From Panulirus ornatus (taxonomy: Eukaryota > Arthropoda > Malacostraca > Decapoda > Palinuridae), in the NCBI RefSeq assembly GCF_036320965.1, contig NC_092225.1:53369868-53433867 (forward strand): 64,000 nucleotides of DNA, read 5' to 3'. Shown here one piece after another: positions 62,170 to 64,000 of the stretch (within the stretch, counting starts at the first letter, position 1; each line of letters opens with the position of its first letter). Both the position numbers and the translations under genes were made by a program. Under the pieces are notes generated by a model. The model was not told the origin of the DNA. It worked only from the letters and a program-made list of their open reading frames with translations, and ran no database searches.

Positions 62170-64000
62170 CAGTGTTATCCAAACTGGGATATATGTACCA
62201 CTGGGGATATGCAGCAATGTTCAAAGGGGTACATGAGATGATGAGGAATTTTCTTTTTTAAAGTGTATCACATATAGGCCATATGGCATCTTGGATCAAT
62301 AGCTTTACTGATCATGTGTATCTGCGCATGGGTGATTGTTTAAGAATATATAATAATTGAATAACCACAACACTTTTGTAGTTTCCAACCGAGCAAGAAT
62401 TAAAATGAACGAGAAAGAAACTGAGGGGAGATGGGAGTATGGGGGAAGGAGAGGAAACAGGACAGGACGTGTATGGGAACAGTGCTGAACTCCTCGCTCA
62501 TGTTACTCTTGTTCAACTTCATTGTATAAGTGAAAGTGTGAACATTCTTTTTTTCAATTTAACAAGTAAGCTTACAGAAACAATTAATTCTTCAACAGCA
62601 AGAAATATGGATAGATGGTGAAAACATATTAGCTGTAACAGCTGCAGCAGAAATGCAAGTGAAGGAAATCAAGCAGCTATGAAGAAAAGAAAGCAGACCT
62701 ACCTAAATTTCAGCAATACAAGGAAGATTATGCGCTTTTTGGATTTACTTCTACAAATTCTGATCTGGAAGCTTTGTGCTTCTTTTGTGGGGAGAGGTTG
62801 GCCGACAGTAGTATGAAACCGTCTCACCTCCAACAGGTGGCCAACAGTAACACGAAACTGGCTCACCTCCAACATCACCTTAACACAAAACATCAGAGTC
62901 ATGTTGGCAAACCGGTCGAGTTTAAAAGAGAGAGAAAAAAATCTGATTTTAAGTGTTCCCAGACAACAAATAAGAATGCCTCCAAAACATTAAGCAAAGC
63001 TCAGGAAGCATCTTCAGCTGTATCTTTATTAGCTGCTCAAACTAAAAAGCCATTTAATATAGATGTGATTGCTGAAAAAATGCTTGATAACAGGGCAGCT
63101 GACTAACTAAAGGCTGTTTCCTTTGTCACACCAAACTGTTTCTTGAAAGGCAAATGAAATGAATATAGATATTATTGATCAAGTTTTAAGTAAGCTTAAA
63201 GCAAGCCAGTCTTTCACTTCAACTTGACGAACCAACAGTGGACTGGCTCAGCTTGTTCTATTTGTGAGATACATTGATGAAGATATAAATGAACATGTAC
63301 TTTTTTGCAAAAAATTGAACACACACAACTGGGGAAGCCATTTTCAGTGTCATTAATCAGTTCTTCTCTGAAGAAAGGCATAGTTGGAAATCCTGCATTA
63401 GCATGTGTACAGACGCTGCTGCATCCATGACTGGGAAAGTAAAGGGACTTTTCTTTACTTGTTGCATGGATTAAGAGGGAAAATCCTGATAAGGAGAGGA
63501 CTTATTGCATCATTCACAGAGAATCATTATCATCCAAAAAAATTCAGAGTTGCATGGGATATTGAACGATGGCATCAAAGTAATCAACTTTATAAAGTCA
63601 AGGCCAATTAATGCTCGCCTGTTTCACAGACTGTACGAAAGCATAGGGTCTGAGCACACAGTTATCACTGCAAACAGAGGTGTGTTAGCTGTCGACAAGG
63701 AGGGTATTTGCCAGGTTGTTCGAGTTGCGAGATGATGTAGATTCCTTTTTATCAGAACATTTTCTGAAATTACTACTTGGCTTGCACAACTGGCATATCT
63801 TGCAGACATATTTAGTAAACTGAATGAGTTAAATTTGTCACTGCAGGGCAATGATACAAACATTCTCATCATATATGATAAAGTTGGTGGTTTTCAAAAG
63901 TAAATTGAGTTGTGGCAGGAGATTTGCTCGGGGAGATTTTACATGTTTTCCTGTGTCAAATACTTATCTTTCCAATAACAATGATGAGAGAAAGACTGTG
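62170..64000 (+). mobile_element. hAT-type DNA transposon, ZBED5-like, decayed, runs off the edge
   Basis: The 5' end CAGTGTTATCCAAACTGG at 62170 resembles hAT termini of the CAGTGxTTCTCAAxCTGGGG kind. GTCTATGG at 62162-62169 would be the 8-bp target duplication. Coding from about 62676 reads KADLPKFQQYKEDYALFGFT, then a BED-like finger CFFCGERL with HLQHHLNTKHQSH, then FKCSQTTNKNASKTLSKAQE and VSLLAAQTKKPF. After a stop at 63104, decayed frames continue with CTDAAASMTGK (the catalytic Asp region; 63400), NDGIKVINFIKSRPINARLF (63565) and FARGDFTCFP-like text (63930). The transposase is broken, and the 3' TIR is outside the window. Confidence 0.85.

Overview
The window is nuclear DNA from an arthropod, most likely a decapod crustacean. 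It has spliced host exons with GT/AG borders, very long introns, and many long (TA)n, (AG)n and (CA)n tracts. Most of the rest is LINE retrotransposon debris of the kinds common in decapods. The species cannot be named from sequence alone. No rRNA gene, intact tRNA gene, CRISPR array, operon or prokaryotic feature is visible.

Host genes. (1) A coatomer zeta subunit gene (COPZ1-like) runs on the minus strand. Exon 1 is at 19320-19306, exon 2 at 12703-12458 and exon 3 at 5422-5289. The C-terminal exon(s) lie left of the window. Its introns of about 6.6 and 7.0 kb are full of transposons. (2) A complete three-exon minus-strand gene lies at 28019-26756. It encodes a 149-residue secreted, Tyr/Pro/His-rich, probably cuticular protein. 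Its first exon codes only six residues, and a TATA box plus arthropod initiator sits upstream. (3) At 55937-55773 on the minus strand is the last coding exon of an SH3-domain protein.

Mobile DNA. The dominant repeat is one RTE-like non-LTR retrotransposon with an APE endonuclease, a reverse transcriptase (FADD active site) and a 3'UTR ending in A/TAAA-rich DNA. About a dozen copies are present. Several 5'-truncated copies are nearly identical, so the family was recently active, and they fall into two subfamilies. A 200-240 bp companion element appears to be the 5'UTR of this LINE joined directly to its 3' end, like the ingi/RIME pairs of trypanosomes; this is the most interesting signal here. 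Older LINEs of at least two other types, tRNA-derived SINEs, a 430-bp Tigger-like MITE and a decayed hAT (ZBED5-like) transposon running off the right edge complete the picture.

Layout: 1-19.3 kb, COPZ locus with nested transposons; 19.3-26.7 kb, repeats and unrecognised sequence; 26.7-28.1 kb, secreted protein gene; 28-38 kb, unrecognised sequence, SINEs and microsatellite clusters; 38-54.4 kb, LINE-dense with nested insertions; 54.4-56 kb, SH3 gene end; 56.8-62 kb, old LINE copies; 62.17 kb to the end, hAT element.
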